Assembly: GCA_964619535.1 (NCBI GenBank)
Contig: CAZUEX010000004.1
Coordinates: 1 to 64,000 of the forward strand
Direction of reading: 5' to 3'
DNA from: Leptonema sp964619535
GTDB taxonomy: Bacteria > Spirochaetota > Leptospiria > Leptospirales > Leptonemataceae
Length of the DNA: 64,000 bases
The notes below the pieces were generated by a model. The model did not search any database. It saw only the letters and a program-made list of their open reading frames with translations, and was not told the origin of the DNA. This document shows, in pieces, positions 32,865-42,052 of the stretch. The stretch's first letter is position 1. Each line of letters starts with the position of its first letter. A program made the translations under genes and the position numbers.

Positions 32865-33839
32865 ATGTTCCGGGGAAAGCTTTCCGTTATCGTACCATGC
32901 TATAACGAAGAAGAGGTCGTTGAGGAAACCTACAGGCGACTTAAGAATGTGCTGCAGGACAGCGGCCTTTCCAATCATGAACTGATCTTCATCAACGACG
33001 GCAGCAGCGACCGGACCCTTCCGTTACTGCGTAAGATTGCCAGCAAGGACTCCCGTGTCATCGTCATCTCCTTCTCCAGGAACTTCGGCCACCAGCCGGC
33101 TGTGACGGCCGGACTGCACCAGTGCACGGGGGATGCAGCCGTCATCATCGATGCCGATCTGCAGGATCCGCCGGAGCTCATCCCGCAGATGGTGGAGAAG
33201 ATGCTCGAAGAACAGGCCAGCGTTGTGTATGCCGTGCGGGATGAACGCAAAGGGGAATCCTTTTTCAAGCGTTTTACTGCCTCTCTTTTCTACCGGCTGA
33301 TCAATGTGCTGTCCGATGTGCCATTGCCCATGAATACGGGGGACTTTCGTCTGGTCGATCGACGGGTCATCGATGAGTTCTGCCGCCTCGATGAGAAGAA
33401 CAAGTACATCCGTGGATTGATCAGCTGGATCGGCTTCAAGCAGGTGCCGATTCTGTATGTGCGTGAGCCCCGCTTTGCCGGCGAAACCAAGTATCCACTT
33501 TCCAAAATGCTGAAGTTTGCCACCAATGCATTGCTGTATTTTACAAGGAAGCCGCTGAAGATGGCGATGGGGCTGGGCTTTTCCAGTATTATGATCAGCC
33601 TTCTGCTGACGGTGTATGCGGTGATCTCACGCTTTGCCTTCCCGGAAACGACCATCCCCGGATGGACCTCGATCATGATTGCCATCGTCTTTCTTGGTGG
33701 GGTTCAGCTGCTGACGATTGGCGTCATCGGCGAATACATTGGCTCGGTTTTCGACGAGGTAAAGAATCGCCCCCAGTACATCATCGATGAAACGATCAAG
33801 GGCAGGAAGACAGGAGCCAGAGCTGGGAAGAAGCGATGA
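32865..33839 (+). CDS. GtrB/DPM1-type polyprenyl-phosphate glycosyltransferase (GT2)
   Basis: Makes a polyprenyl-phosphate-linked sugar at the cytoplasmic face. GT-A fold with LSVIVPCYNEEEVVEETY (residues ~6-23), INDGSSD (~42-48), ISFSRNFGHQPAVTAGL (~66-82) and IDADLQDPPEL (~92-102, the DxD-like metal site), then MNTGDFRLVDRRVIDE (~158-173). Two C-terminal membrane segments (MAMGLGFSSIMISLLLTVYAVI and IMIAIVFLGGVQLLTIGVIGEYIG) anchor it. At 324 residues it has the bactoprenol glucosyl transferase (GtrB) architecture. Its stop overlaps the next gene by 4 bp. Confidence 0.9.
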   Translation: MFRGKLSVIVPCYNEEEVVEETYRRLKNVLQDSGLSNHELIFINDGSSDRTLPLLRKIASKDSRVIVISFSRNFGHQPAVTAGLHQCTGDAAVIIDADLQDPPELIPQMVEKMLEEQASVVYAVRDERKGESFFKRFTASLFYRLINVLSDVPLPMNTGDFRLVDRRVIDEFCRLDEKNKYIRGLISWIGFKQVPILYVREPRFAGETKYPLSKMLKFATNALLYFTRKPLKMAMGLGFSSIMISLLLTVYAVISRFAFPETTIPGWTSIMIAIVFLGGVQLLTIGVIGEYIGSVFDEVKNRPQYIIDETIKGRKTGARAGKKR

Positions 33840-35764
33840 AAGCCCTCTATGCCGTTTTCTGGACCGCCGTTGTTCTGGTCGCGGGCTACGTTCTGTGGAC
33901 GCAGTTCGCCGCATGGAATGAGCTCTTTCTTTCTACGTGTCCGAATAAGGACTCGCTTGTCTGGGATGGAAACATGCGCTTTACCCAGGCGATCGACATC
34001 GTCGATGATGCCAGGCGGGGCAGTATCCTGCCCGGCATTTCGTCGCTTCTGGCATCGCCTACCTGGCCGCCGCTTCGTACCCTGTTCAGTATCCTGCTGC
34101 TTTTGTGGAACGGTGCTCCTGATCCCGTTCTGGACGGTCGTCCGTCGGCCTTTTTCTTCTTCGCTACGATGGCCCTTCTGCTGGCCTTTGCCTTCTTCTA
34201 TCGAAAAGAAGAGGAGCGTCAGGAGGCCCTGCTTCCCTTCTTCAAGGGCTTTCTGGCTCTGACCGTCCTTCTTCTGTTGCCCGGCATCATCGATCTACCT
34301 GCCTATGTCTTCAGTTCGATGCTTGAGCTGCAGGGGATGTTCTTTTTTACATGGAATGCCTGGACTGTCTTTGCCATTCTGAAGCGGCTGGATGATGCTC
34401 CCGGAGATCATCGAGATCGACGAGATCCGCCTGCGGCCTTGCTCTGGTCCTTTGCCCTGTCCGGTGCAGGGCTCTATCTGACCAAATATCCCTTTGGCAT
34501 TCTGACGGGTCTCTCTCTTGTCCTTGTATGTGTTCTGCGTTCCCCCGGTGGCATGGTTCAGGCAGCCCTGCGCGTCCTGAAAGAACGTTATACGGGCTGG
34601 CATCTGATTCCTCTTGCCCTGCTTGCTGCTGCCGTCCTGATCATCCTGCTCGGGCCGTATCTTGGCTCCTCTGTGGTGAACACAAAAGGCGTAAAACGCT
34701 TTCTCTATCTTGCCATCGTCATTGTCTTTCTGGACTTCAATCACTATCTGTACCGTCGCAGGCCCGATTATTTTCCGTCGGAGCTGCGGCTGTTCTATCA
34801 GTATTTTCTTCTGCCCTTTCTGCTTGTGCTTCTTTCACATCCGGATCGCTTTGGCTCTCTTGTGCAGGCCCAGACCGATCGCGTTCCCGGTGGAAGTCGG
34901 TTTTATCCGGTGGCCCTCTTTCAGGAATACTTCCTGTCCACGCAGGGCGTGGCCGCTCTCGTCCTCGGCGGTCTTGCCTGCGGCCTGGTGGCCTATGCCT
35001 TCTTTCGCCGGTATCGGCCTTTGGCACCCGCGCCTGACACCGTAGACGACATCCGTTCCTCTGGCTGGAGGTTTCTGCCCGAAAAGACCGGACTCAGTCT
35101 GGAATGGCAGATGATTCTGTTTGCATGGGCCAATATCGGCATCATGCAGTTTATGACCTCCAACCATCAGGCCAGGTATCTGTTTCATATCTTTCCTGTG
35201 TTTCTTTTCTTTCACGGTATGCTGTTCTGGCAGCTGGGACGTTCTTTACCGGTCGATAAACTGCTTCGCCAGGTCGTGCCGCTTTTCATGGTTCTGCCGC
35301 TTCCTGTTGTGGCGGCAAGGCCTCTGTATGCAGCCACAGATCGCTATGTATGCTTTGCCACTACCGATCCTGCGCCGATCGATGCAGCCCGTCGAATGGC
35401 TGCCCATCTGCCTGCCACAACCGATGCCATTCTGCTAAACGACTTTCATGATCCAGCATCTCCAGTGCAGGGCAGGCAGCAGGCTACGGAAATCGACCTT
35501 TTCCTGCGCTATCGCACATACGGCAGCGGAAGGATTCGCACAGACTCGAAATATCGTTATCCGAAATGGGTGAGCGAAGACGGTATGCTTTTTTCTGAGC
35601 TGGTTCACGTTACCTACCTGTGCGGCCCGAAGGCCGAAGAAGGGCAGGATCGTGCAGCCCATCGTGCTCTGCAGGCCGGTGCTCGTATTGAACTTCTGGA
35701 TGTGTATAACGATCCCGATGGGCTATGTATGATGCGCTACAGACTGTTGCCGGCCGCAGAATAG
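33836..35764 (+). CDS. Multi-spanning membrane glycosyltransferase (GT-C type), probably the sugar acceptor enzyme of the Gtr cassette
   Basis: A 642-residue polytopic protein with about a dozen hydrophobic segments. The first loop contains LVWDGNMRFTQAIDIVDDAR (~38-57), where the acidic residues occupy the place of the catalytic Asp in GT-C enzymes (ArnT/PMT-like). The C-terminal ~150 residues are soluble and presumably periplasmic. Together with GtrA and GtrB (overlapping or 12 bp apart) it completes a three-gene Gtr-type cassette, which in other bacteria adds a sugar to O-antigen, teichoic acid or proteins in the periplasm. The acceptor and sugar are unknown. I assign the fold with moderate confidence; no specific family is recognised. 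Confidence 0.7.
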   Translation: MKALYAVFWTAVVLVAGYVLWTQFAAWNELFLSTCPNKDSLVWDGNMRFTQAIDIVDDARRGSILPGISSLLASPTWPPLRTLFSILLLLWNGAPDPVLDGRPSAFFFFATMALLLAFAFFYRKEEERQEALLPFFKGFLALTVLLLLPGIIDLPAYVFSSMLELQGMFFFTWNAWTVFAILKRLDDAPGDHRDRRDPPAALLWSFALSGAGLYLTKYPFGILTGLSLVLVCVLRSPGGMVQAALRVLKERYTGWHLIPLALLAAAVLIILLGPYLGSSVVNTKGVKRFLYLAIVIVFLDFNHYLYRRRPDYFPSELRLFYQYFLLPFLLVLLSHPDRFGSLVQAQTDRVPGGSRFYPVALFQEYFLSTQGVAALVLGGLACGLVAYAFFRRYRPLAPAPDTVDDIRSSGWRFLPEKTGLSLEWQMILFAWANIGIMQFMTSNHQARYLFHIFPVFLFFHGMLFWQLGRSLPVDKLLRQVVPLFMVLPLPVVAARPLYAATDRYVCFATTDPAPIDAARRMAAHLPATTDAILLNDFHDPASPVQGRQQATEIDLFLRYRTYGSGRIRTDSKYRYPKWVSEDGMLFSELVHVTYLCGPKAEEGQDRAAHRALQAGARIELLDVYNDPDGLCMMRYRLLPAAE

Positions 35765-35775
35765 CGGCCCCTGAC

Positions 35776-37029
35776 TTACATGTACTTTTGCAGCACTTCG
35801 GGGATGTCGAAGGTACCGTCGGCCTTCTGATAGTTTTCAATAATGGCAATCATCGTTCGACCGGCGGCCAATCCGGAGCCATTGAGCGTATGGGCGTAGA
35901 TGTTTCCCTTTTTGGTTTTGATACGGATCTTGCCGCGACGCGCCTGATAGTCCCCGCAGTTTGAAACCGAAGAGATCTCAAGCCATCGATTCAGTCCGGG
36001 CATCCATACCTCAAGGTCATAGGTTTTGCGCGCCGTGGCGCCCATGTCGCCCGAGCAAAGAAGCAGGACGCGATAGGGAAGCTTCAATGCCTGAAGCACG
36101 GACTCCGCATGGGCCAGCATCTGTTCGTGCTCCGTGGCAGAGTTATCGGGATGTGTGATGCGAACGAGTTCCACCTTCTGGAACTGGTGTACGCGAACAA
36201 GGCCACGGGTGTCCCTGCCAGCAGCTCCTGCCTCTCGCCGAAAGCAGGACGAAGCGGCCGTTACAGCGATCGGAAGATCGTCTTCTTTGATGATTTCGTC
36301 GTAGTACAGGTTGACGAGTGGAACCTCGGCCGTGGGAATCAGTGAAAGGCCGTCACGGTCGAGCTGATAGTACTCGCCCTTGAATTTTGGATATTGTCCG
36401 GTGGTCATCATGCACTGATCATTGACCAGGATGGGCACCCAGACCTCTGTATAACCGTTCTGTTTGGTGTGAAGGTCGAGCATGAAGCTGATGATGGCCC
36501 TTTCCAGGCGTGCTGCCAGATCTCTGTATGTATAAAAGCGTGAGCCGGCCAGCTTCGCTCCCCGTTCAAAATCGAGGATGCCCAGGTTCTCTCCGATTTC
36601 GTAGTGTGGCAGTGGCTGAAAATCGAACTCGGGAATCGTTCCAACTCGACGGAGCTCAACGTTGGATTCTTCATCGGCACCATCGGGAACGTCATCGTCG
36701 ACCCAGTTTGGCAGGGCTATGACAATCTCATCCTGGCGGGCCTGCACCTCTTCGAGTTGCTTCTCAAGAGCTGCAATCTGGTCGCCGATCTTGCGTACGG
36801 ACTCCTTTCGAGCCTCGGCCTCGTCCTTTTTTCCCTGACCGATCAGGGCGCCGATCTCTTTACTGGCACGGTTTCTTTCAGAGCGCAGGGCCTCAGCGTT
36901 GGCCCGTATTTCTTTTGATTCTTCAATCAGTTTTAGCAGTTCGGGGACGGCCACCCCTTCATGTTGGCGGCGCGAAAGCATCTGTTTCAGCGCCTCGGGG
37001 TTGTCCTGGATGAGGCGAAGCTCGAGCAT
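35776..37029 (-). CDS. serS: Seryl-tRNA synthetase
   Basis: Class II synthetase of 417 residues. The N-terminal helical arm (residues ~1-110: NPEALKQMLSRRQHEGVAVPELL ... EKQLEEVQARQDEIVIALPN) binds tRNA-Ser. Then motif 2 (SSCFRREAGAAGRDTRGLVRVHQFQKVELV), and motif 3 (SVSNCGDYQARRGKIRIK ... LNGSGLAAGRTMIAIIENYQ). I start at ATG 37029 (MLELRLIQDN), the normal start of the family, rather than the codon 9 bases upstream. It is divergent from the pseudouridine synthase gene and convergent with the glycosyltransferase gene (12 bp apart). Confidence 0.96.
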   Translation of the reverse strand: MLELRLIQDNPEALKQMLSRRQHEGVAVPELLKLIEESKEIRANAEALRSERNRASKEIGALIGQGKKDEAEARKESVRKIGDQIAALEKQLEEVQARQDEIVIALPNWVDDDVPDGADEESNVELRRVGTIPEFDFQPLPHYEIGENLGILDFERGAKLAGSRFYTYRDLAARLERAIISFMLDLHTKQNGYTEVWVPILVNDQCMMTTGQYPKFKGEYYQLDRDGLSLIPTAEVPLVNLYYDEIIKEDDLPIAVTAASSCFRREAGAAGRDTRGLVRVHQFQKVELVRITHPDNSATEHEQMLAHAESVLQALKLPYRVLLLCSGDMGATARKTYDLEVWMPGLNRWLEISSVSNCGDYQARRGKIRIKTKKGNIYAHTLNGSGLAAGRTMIAIIENYQKADGTFDIPEVLQKYM

Positions 37030-37079
37030 AGCTCGCATAGAATGGTTGTCCGGTTGCCTGTAAAGTAATTTCTGGCGAT

Positions 37080-38042
37080 GTGCAGTTCAAAGCAGAAGAA
37101 TCGCCGATGCGGCTCGATCAATTCCTCGTGGAGCAGCTCGTTGCCCATTACGGCGAGGAGCGTTACAGCCGATCCATGGTCCAGCGCTGGATCAAGCGTG
37201 GATCGGTGACCGTTCTTGTGGAGGGAAGGCAGCTTCCCGATAAGAAGGTCAAACCCTCCCTGCCTGTCGAACCTGGATCTGTCGTTACGCTTGAGATTCC
37301 GGCTGAAGAAGCCCCTGTGCTTGAGGCCCGGCCTGTCGACTTTCCCGTTCTCTATGAGGATGAATATCTTGCGGTGATCATCAAACCTGCCGGTATTTCG
37401 GTTCATCCGGGCCCCGGTGAAAGCGGAGGAACGACCCTTCTGCACGGTTTGCTGCATCGCTGGCCGGCCATCTCCTCTCTGGATGTGCACGAAGAGAATC
37501 GTCGTCCCGGTATCGTTCACCGGCTGGACCGTCCCACAGAAGGAGTCATGCTTGTGGCAAAGACCTCGCAGATGCAATGGCAGCTGTCGAGGCTGTTTCA
37601 AAGACGGGAGGTCGAGAAGCAGTATCTGGCCTGGCTGAACGGTTCTCCAAAGGAACCGCAGGGGCGTATCGAGCAGCCCCTGCGGCGCCATCCGGTGGAT
37701 CGCATGCGCATGCAGGTGCATAAGGACGGTCGCATGGCCATTACGGAATACCAGGTGCAGGATTATACGATCTCACGCAAAGGAAGGAAGTTTACAAAGG
37801 TCGATGTTAACCTGCTTACCGGAAGAACGCATCAGATTCGCGCCCATTTTGCCTACTTGCAGTGTGCCATCGTTGGCGATGAGCTGTATTCGTCTTCGGC
37901 CAGAGAGTTCTCTCGTTTCGGGCTGTTGTTGCTTGCCCGTCGTATTGCCTTCGAGCATCCCGTTACAAAAGAAAGAATGAGCTTTGAGGCACCGATTCCA
38001 GAGCGATTTCAGGAATTCGAGGAAAAATGCAGATTCTTTTAG
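37080..38042 (+). CDS. RluA-family 23S rRNA/tRNA pseudouridine synthase
   Basis: An S4 RNA-binding domain (residues ~8-75: MRLDQFLVEQLVAHYGEERYSRSMVQRWIKRGSV) followed by an RluA-type catalytic domain: LYEDEYLAVIIKPAGISVHPG, the catalytic-aspartate motif GIVHRLDRPTEGVMLVAKT (~142-160), YLAWLNGSPKEPQG, and VNLLTGRTHQIRAHFAYLQCAIVGDELY (~239-266). The S4 domain suggests the RluD/RluC branch; which rRNA site is modified cannot be told. Start GTG at 37080 or ATG at 37107 are both possible. The 3' end overlaps the prepilin peptidase gene by 16 bp. Confidence 0.9.
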   Translation: MQFKAEESPMRLDQFLVEQLVAHYGEERYSRSMVQRWIKRGSVTVLVEGRQLPDKKVKPSLPVEPGSVVTLEIPAEEAPVLEARPVDFPVLYEDEYLAVIIKPAGISVHPGPGESGGTTLLHGLLHRWPAISSLDVHEENRRPGIVHRLDRPTEGVMLVAKTSQMQWQLSRLFQRREVEKQYLAWLNGSPKEPQGRIEQPLRRHPVDRMRMQVHKDGRMAITEYQVQDYTISRKGRKFTKVDVNLLTGRTHQIRAHFAYLQCAIVGDELYSSSAREFSRFGLLLLARRIAFEHPVTKERMSFEAPIPERFQEFEEKCRFF

Positions 38043-38821
38043 AGGCAGCTCCGTACCTGTTTGTGGCCTGCATCGGTGCTTCGCTGGGCAGCTTTTATCG
38101 GGCCCTTGCAGATCGCATACTGTATTACTTTTATGGGCCCGGTCGCAAGGCCAATGGCAGGCCGATCAGTAATGGCACAAAGTGGAAGCTCCTTTTATCC
38201 GATCCCTCTCGTTGCGATCATTGTGGAGGTCGCATCTCTGTGAGCAGGCTGCTTCCTGTTGTTGGCTGGCTTCTCGGCCGTGGCCGGTGTGAGCACTGTC
38301 GTAGCAGGATTACCGTCTGGCATCTGATGACTGAGTTGCTCTTTGCTGTGCTGGCCATTGCTTTTCTGGCTCTGACGAAAAGCATCGTTATGACGGGTAG
38401 CCTGCTACTGTTCTGCGGTCATCTGCTGGTGGCCATGCTTACGGACTGGAGACGCCTTACCCTGGACTATGAGAACACAGCCATCCTTCTTCTTCTGTCG
38501 ATCTTCACACTCTGGATCCAGGGAGGTGAGGCCTTATCTCATTTGATGGCATCGGCCGGTGTGGCTGCCTTCTTTCTGTTATCGTATATGGTGACCGGAG
38601 GCAGGCAGCCTGGCTTTGGCGATATACTGCTGGCCGCCGTACTTGGCTTTCATCACGGTTTTCCATGGCTGCTTCTTCCGTTGCAGATCGGAGCGGCAGG
38701 TTCTCTGTTGCACCTCTGGCTGATCAAACGGAATATGAAAGCAGCGGCTCCGCTTGGCTTTTATATGGCGGCAGGCTCGATTATAACGATGCCTATTAGC
38801 CTCTTCTTGCAGCAGTCCTGA
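38027..38821 (+). CDS. Prepilin peptidase (A24 family, PilD-like)
   Basis: A membrane aspartyl protease that cleaves and methylates type IV prepilin or type II secretion pseudopilin. The cytoplasmic loop holds the two CxxC zinc motifs (CDHCGG and CEHCRS, residues ~64-95). Catalytic Asps: the first in AMLTDWRRLTLDY (~139-151), the second in QPGFGDILLAAVLGFHHG (~192-209, GxGD motif). Six to eight membrane segments are spread along 264 residues. No other pilus gene is in this window. Its start lies inside the pseudouridine synthase gene, 16 bp before that gene's stop. Confidence 0.88.
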   Translation: MQILLEAAPYLFVACIGASLGSFYRALADRILYYFYGPGRKANGRPISNGTKWKLLLSDPSRCDHCGGRISVSRLLPVVGWLLGRGRCEHCRSRITVWHLMTELLFAVLAIAFLALTKSIVMTGSLLLFCGHLLVAMLTDWRRLTLDYENTAILLLLSIFTLWIQGGEALSHLMASAGVAAFFLLSYMVTGGRQPGFGDILLAAVLGFHHGFPWLLLPLQIGAAGSLLHLWLIKRNMKAAAPLGFYMAAGSIITMPISLFLQQS

Positions 38822-38827
38822 AGTCCG

Positions 38828-40117
38828 TCAGGCCGAGCGTGTGCAGTTCCGCCCTGCATTCTTTGCCTGATACAGTGCATGGTCGGCCCGATCCATGATG
38901 GAGTTGATCGTATCATCGGTCCGGAACTGTGTTACGCCAACACTTGTCGTTAAGGGCCTGTCGATGCTTCGGAAGCTATGGCCGGCGATGACCTCGCGTA
39001 CCTTATCGGCAAGGATCAAGGCCTGGCCGAGATCGGCCTCGGGAACAAGGATCACGAATTCCTCTCCACCCCAGCGTGCCAGGAAGTCCGATTTGCGCAC
39101 ATTGGCCTGTACCTGTGCGGTAAACTCTTTGAGGATTTCATCCCCGACCAGGTGCCCGAATGTATCGTTGATATCTTTAAAATGGTCCAGGTCCAGCATG
39201 AGGATGGAAAAGGTACGATTACCGTTGTAGCGCTGAATCTTCTGAATGTTAAACTGTAGAATCGTATTGAAGTGATGGCGGTTATACACACCGGTAAGCG
39301 GATCTACGGTGGCAAGCTTTTCCAGCTCCTGCCTGTGCAGTTCCAGCTCGGTAATATCGAAGAAGGAGATGATGTAGCGGTTTTCAAATCCCGGAACCAG
39401 GCTTGCATGTGGGCTGAAGATCCGCGTCGATTTCGTTTCGTTATCGAACATCTTCACGCGTTGAGGTGTGCTTGATTCGAGGACGGCCTGCAGCCAGTTC
39501 TCCTGTCCTGACAGGAAGCCTTCTTCTTCTACGAACAATTCACAGATGCACCGGTGCTTTTCCCGAAAGGCCTTCAGCGTGGGGTAGCCCGTAAAACGAA
39601 GCATGCACTGGTTTACACCGGTAATACTTTCACCGTCGGTTAGAATGGTGATGAGGTTCTGAGAATCCAGCACCGTATCGATAAAAGACCTTTGCAGGGC
39701 CAGCCGTCGCCGCAGCAGGATGACGTTATGCAGTTCTTCCAGTGTGGAAACGAGTTCCTGCATCTGTATGGGCTTCATGATGAAGCGAGTAACACCTGCC
39801 CGGATCAGTTCCATAAGAACATCACGATCACCAAATGCAGATGTGACGATGATGGGGACGTCATTCTGCAGTTCTTTGATCTTTCCTGCCATTGTGATTC
39901 CGTCCATCACGGGCATGCGGACGTCACTGATCACGATATCAGGGCGATGCTTTTCGAAGAGGGCAAGCCCCTGTTCTCCGTTCTCTGCTGTGATTACGTT
40001 CGGGAAGTGCTGTTGCAGGATTTTCAGGGTGTATTCCCGGTTCACCTGGCTATCCTCAACGTAGAGGATCGTTACTTCCCGGTTTGCGGGCATGAAAAAG
40101 TCTTCTATGAATTCCAT
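38828..40117 (-). CDS. Response regulator with PAS and GGDEF domains (diguanylate cyclase)
   Basis: Receiver domain, residues ~12-125: EDSQVN (acidic pair), phosphorylation Asp in DIVISDVRMPVMDG (~58-70), Thr in IIVTSAFGD and the Lys in MKPIQMQELV. A PAS-like region covers ~145-260 (SITGVNQCMLRFTGYPTLKAF). The GGDEF domain runs from ~270 (LATVDPLTGVYNRHHFN) to the end, with the active-site motif ARWGGEEFVILVPEADL (GGEEF, catalytically intact). It should make cyclic di-GMP when phosphorylated. The gene is downstream of, and probably cotranscribed with, the PAS histidine kinase gene (30 bp gap), its likely partner although that kinase has lost its His. Confidence 0.9.
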   Translation of the reverse strand: MEFIEDFFMPANREVTILYVEDSQVNREYTLKILQQHFPNVITAENGEQGLALFEKHRPDIVISDVRMPVMDGITMAGKIKELQNDVPIIVTSAFGDRDVLMELIRAGVTRFIMKPIQMQELVSTLEELHNVILLRRRLALQRSFIDTVLDSQNLITILTDGESITGVNQCMLRFTGYPTLKAFREKHRCICELFVEEEGFLSGQENWLQAVLESSTPQRVKMFDNETKSTRIFSPHASLVPGFENRYIISFFDITELELHRQELEKLATVDPLTGVYNRHHFNTILQFNIQKIQRYNGNRTFSILMLDLDHFKDINDTFGHLVGDEILKEFTAQVQANVRKSDFLARWGGEEFVILVPEADLGQALILADKVREVIAGHSFRSIDRPLTTSVGVTQFRTDDTINSIMDRADHALYQAKNAGRNCTRSA

Positions 40118-40147
40118 GGTGTCTCAAATGTGTCCGGTCAATTCCGA

Positions 40148-42052
40148 TCAGAATTGAAGAGTCATACAGGCCCCTTCCTGCCGATTGTGATGATGGATAC
40201 CTCCGCGCATCGATTCAATGACGATTTTGACGAGGTATAGCCCGGGACCATGGCCATCTTCGATGGGTTTTGCACTGGAGCAGGGCTCAAAGATGCGGTT
40301 TGCAACGTCTTCGGGTATTCCTCCGCCATTGTCCAGGATGTCGATTTTTCGAAGGTGGTCGTCGATGTCGATGACGATTCGTCCCGCTGTCTCGGGATCT
40401 GTGGCAAGCCTTTTGTAGATGGCATCCCTTGCATTGTTTAAGAGCTTCTGGATGGCCTGTCTGAATCGGTTCGGAGATCCGGTAATCCTGAAGTCTCCCC
40501 CTACCAGCTCTACGGTAATATCTGCCATGCGGCCGGCAAGAATCTCCGTGGCCTCCAGGATCAGGGGGCGCACAGAAAAGGTGCTTTCGTCTTCAGCTCC
40601 CCGGGACCGAAAGAGCTCATGGAAATCATCAATCGTCCTCGCCATGAACTCCAGCTGTCTGGTGGCATCGTTGATGATCGGGTCAATGGAATCCGGAGTA
40701 AGGTTGCCGTTCTGGCGGAGTTCCGATAGATACTGCACCATCAACGATACAGCATTGAGAGGTTGCTTCCATTGGTCGGCAATGGTGCCAAGCATCTCTT
40801 CCATGGCGCTGACCCGCGCCTGTTGCAGGACGAGTCGTCTGGCAGCTTCCTGTTTCTTTTTCTGTTCTTCTTCTTCGGTGATGTCCTGACACAGAGCGTA
40901 GAGGACATGTCCGTCGTCCAGATCGATGCGAGAAAGGTCAATGCGTACAAGGATATCGGTGCCGTCAGCTTTACGATGTAAGAATGTGAATTGCTGCCTG
41001 CCTTGCTCTTCCGTCTTTCGCAGTATCTGTTCCACGCGAGCCTCGGAGCTCTGCCCATCCGTTTGTAAAGGCGGAGCAAAGTCATGGGGATGACGACCGA
41101 TGAGCTGTGCACGGTCATCGAGGCCGAACAGGCGTAAAGCCGCGTCGTTGGCGTCGAGGTACACCGAATCCTGTATAATAAAGACGGCCTCGCCGGCCCT
41201 TTCGAAAAGCAGCTGATAACGTCTGAGAATTTCGGCGCGCCGCTGAATTTCAGAGTCGACGCGGCGTTGCAGGTCCTGGTTCAGCTCTTTCAGCTCCGTT
41301 TCCAGGCGGACCCTTTCGGTAATGTCGTGAACGATCGAAAAGAGATAGTCCCGGTCAAAGATCCGGGCCGGAGTGCTATGAACCTCGACGGTGCGCACCT
41401 CACCGGAAGCGAGCCGATGAGGGAAGATGAAGTAATTGCGGCGGAGGCGGTCTGCTTCATCCATCCGACGTTTGATTTCTTCGGGCTCAAGCACGTTGAT
41501 CTGGGTGATGGTCATCTGTTCCAGCTCTTCAATCGAATAGCCGTAAAATTCTGAGGCAGCCCGGTTGGCCTTTACGATATGACCGTTTACAGGATCGACG
41601 AGAAGGAAGATGGATGAATGCTTCTCAAAGAATGATCGATACTTCAAAGAATCGACCATCAGAGCTTCCATGTTATGCTTCTGTGAGGTAATGTCGCTCA
41701 GATAGCCGTAAAAGAACGATGGCTTCTTCCCTTCGTATTCCACGCAGCTGTATTCGTTTACCCATCGAATGCTCCCATCTCGATGGATGATACGGTAGGG
41801 AGATATTCGAAACTGCCCGTTCTCTGAAGAGGCAAGGGTTTCGGCTTTTACTCGCGGACGATCATCTGGATGGACGATTTCATCGAAATGCATGCCGTTG
41901 ATGAGTTGCATTGTCGAGTAGCCGCACAATGTTTCGACGTTTCCGGTCACCGCCAGGACGGTCCGGTGTTGATCGGCCTTCCACTTGAAGAAGACCATGG
42001 GACCATGATTCAGACGCTCCAGCAAATCGAGGGTGGTGTCGTCATGTGTCAT
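40148..42052 (-). CDS. PAS sensor histidine kinase homologue lacking the phosphoacceptor His
   Basis: Three PAS domains in the first 410 residues (for example FYGYSIEELEQM, SASEFYGY, LFGLDDRAQLIGRHP), no membrane segments, then a kinase region. The dimerisation helix reads EEMLGTIADQWKQPLNAV, whereas this kinase group has IAHQWRQPLN. The codon at 40775-40777 (minus strand GAC) gives Asp where CAC would give His. The ATP-binding part looks intact: LLNNARDAIY (N box), DILDNGGGIPEDVANRIFEP and GHGPGLYLVKIVIES (G boxes). So it probably binds ATP but cannot phosphorylate itself on the usual residue. Its start overlaps the aldehyde dehydrogenase stop (ATGA), and the REC-GGDEF gene follows. Confidence 0.85.
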   Translation of the reverse strand: MTHDDTTLDLLERLNHGPMVFFKWKADQHRTVLAVTGNVETLCGYSTMQLINGMHFDEIVHPDDRPRVKAETLASSENGQFRISPYRIIHRDGSIRWVNEYSCVEYEGKKPSFFYGYLSDITSQKHNMEALMVDSLKYRSFFEKHSSIFLLVDPVNGHIVKANRAASEFYGYSIEELEQMTITQINVLEPEEIKRRMDEADRLRRNYFIFPHRLASGEVRTVEVHSTPARIFDRDYLFSIVHDITERVRLETELKELNQDLQRRVDSEIQRRAEILRRYQLLFERAGEAVFIIQDSVYLDANDAALRLFGLDDRAQLIGRHPHDFAPPLQTDGQSSEARVEQILRKTEEQGRQQFTFLHRKADGTDILVRIDLSRIDLDDGHVLYALCQDITEEEEQKKKQEAARRLVLQQARVSAMEEMLGTIADQWKQPLNAVSLMVQYLSELRQNGNLTPDSIDPIINDATRQLEFMARTIDDFHELFRSRGAEDESTFSVRPLILEATEILAGRMADITVELVGGDFRITGSPNRFRQAIQKLLNNARDAIYKRLATDPETAGRIVIDIDDHLRKIDILDNGGGIPEDVANRIFEPCSSAKPIEDGHGPGLYLVKIVIESMRGGIHHHNRQEGACMTLQF

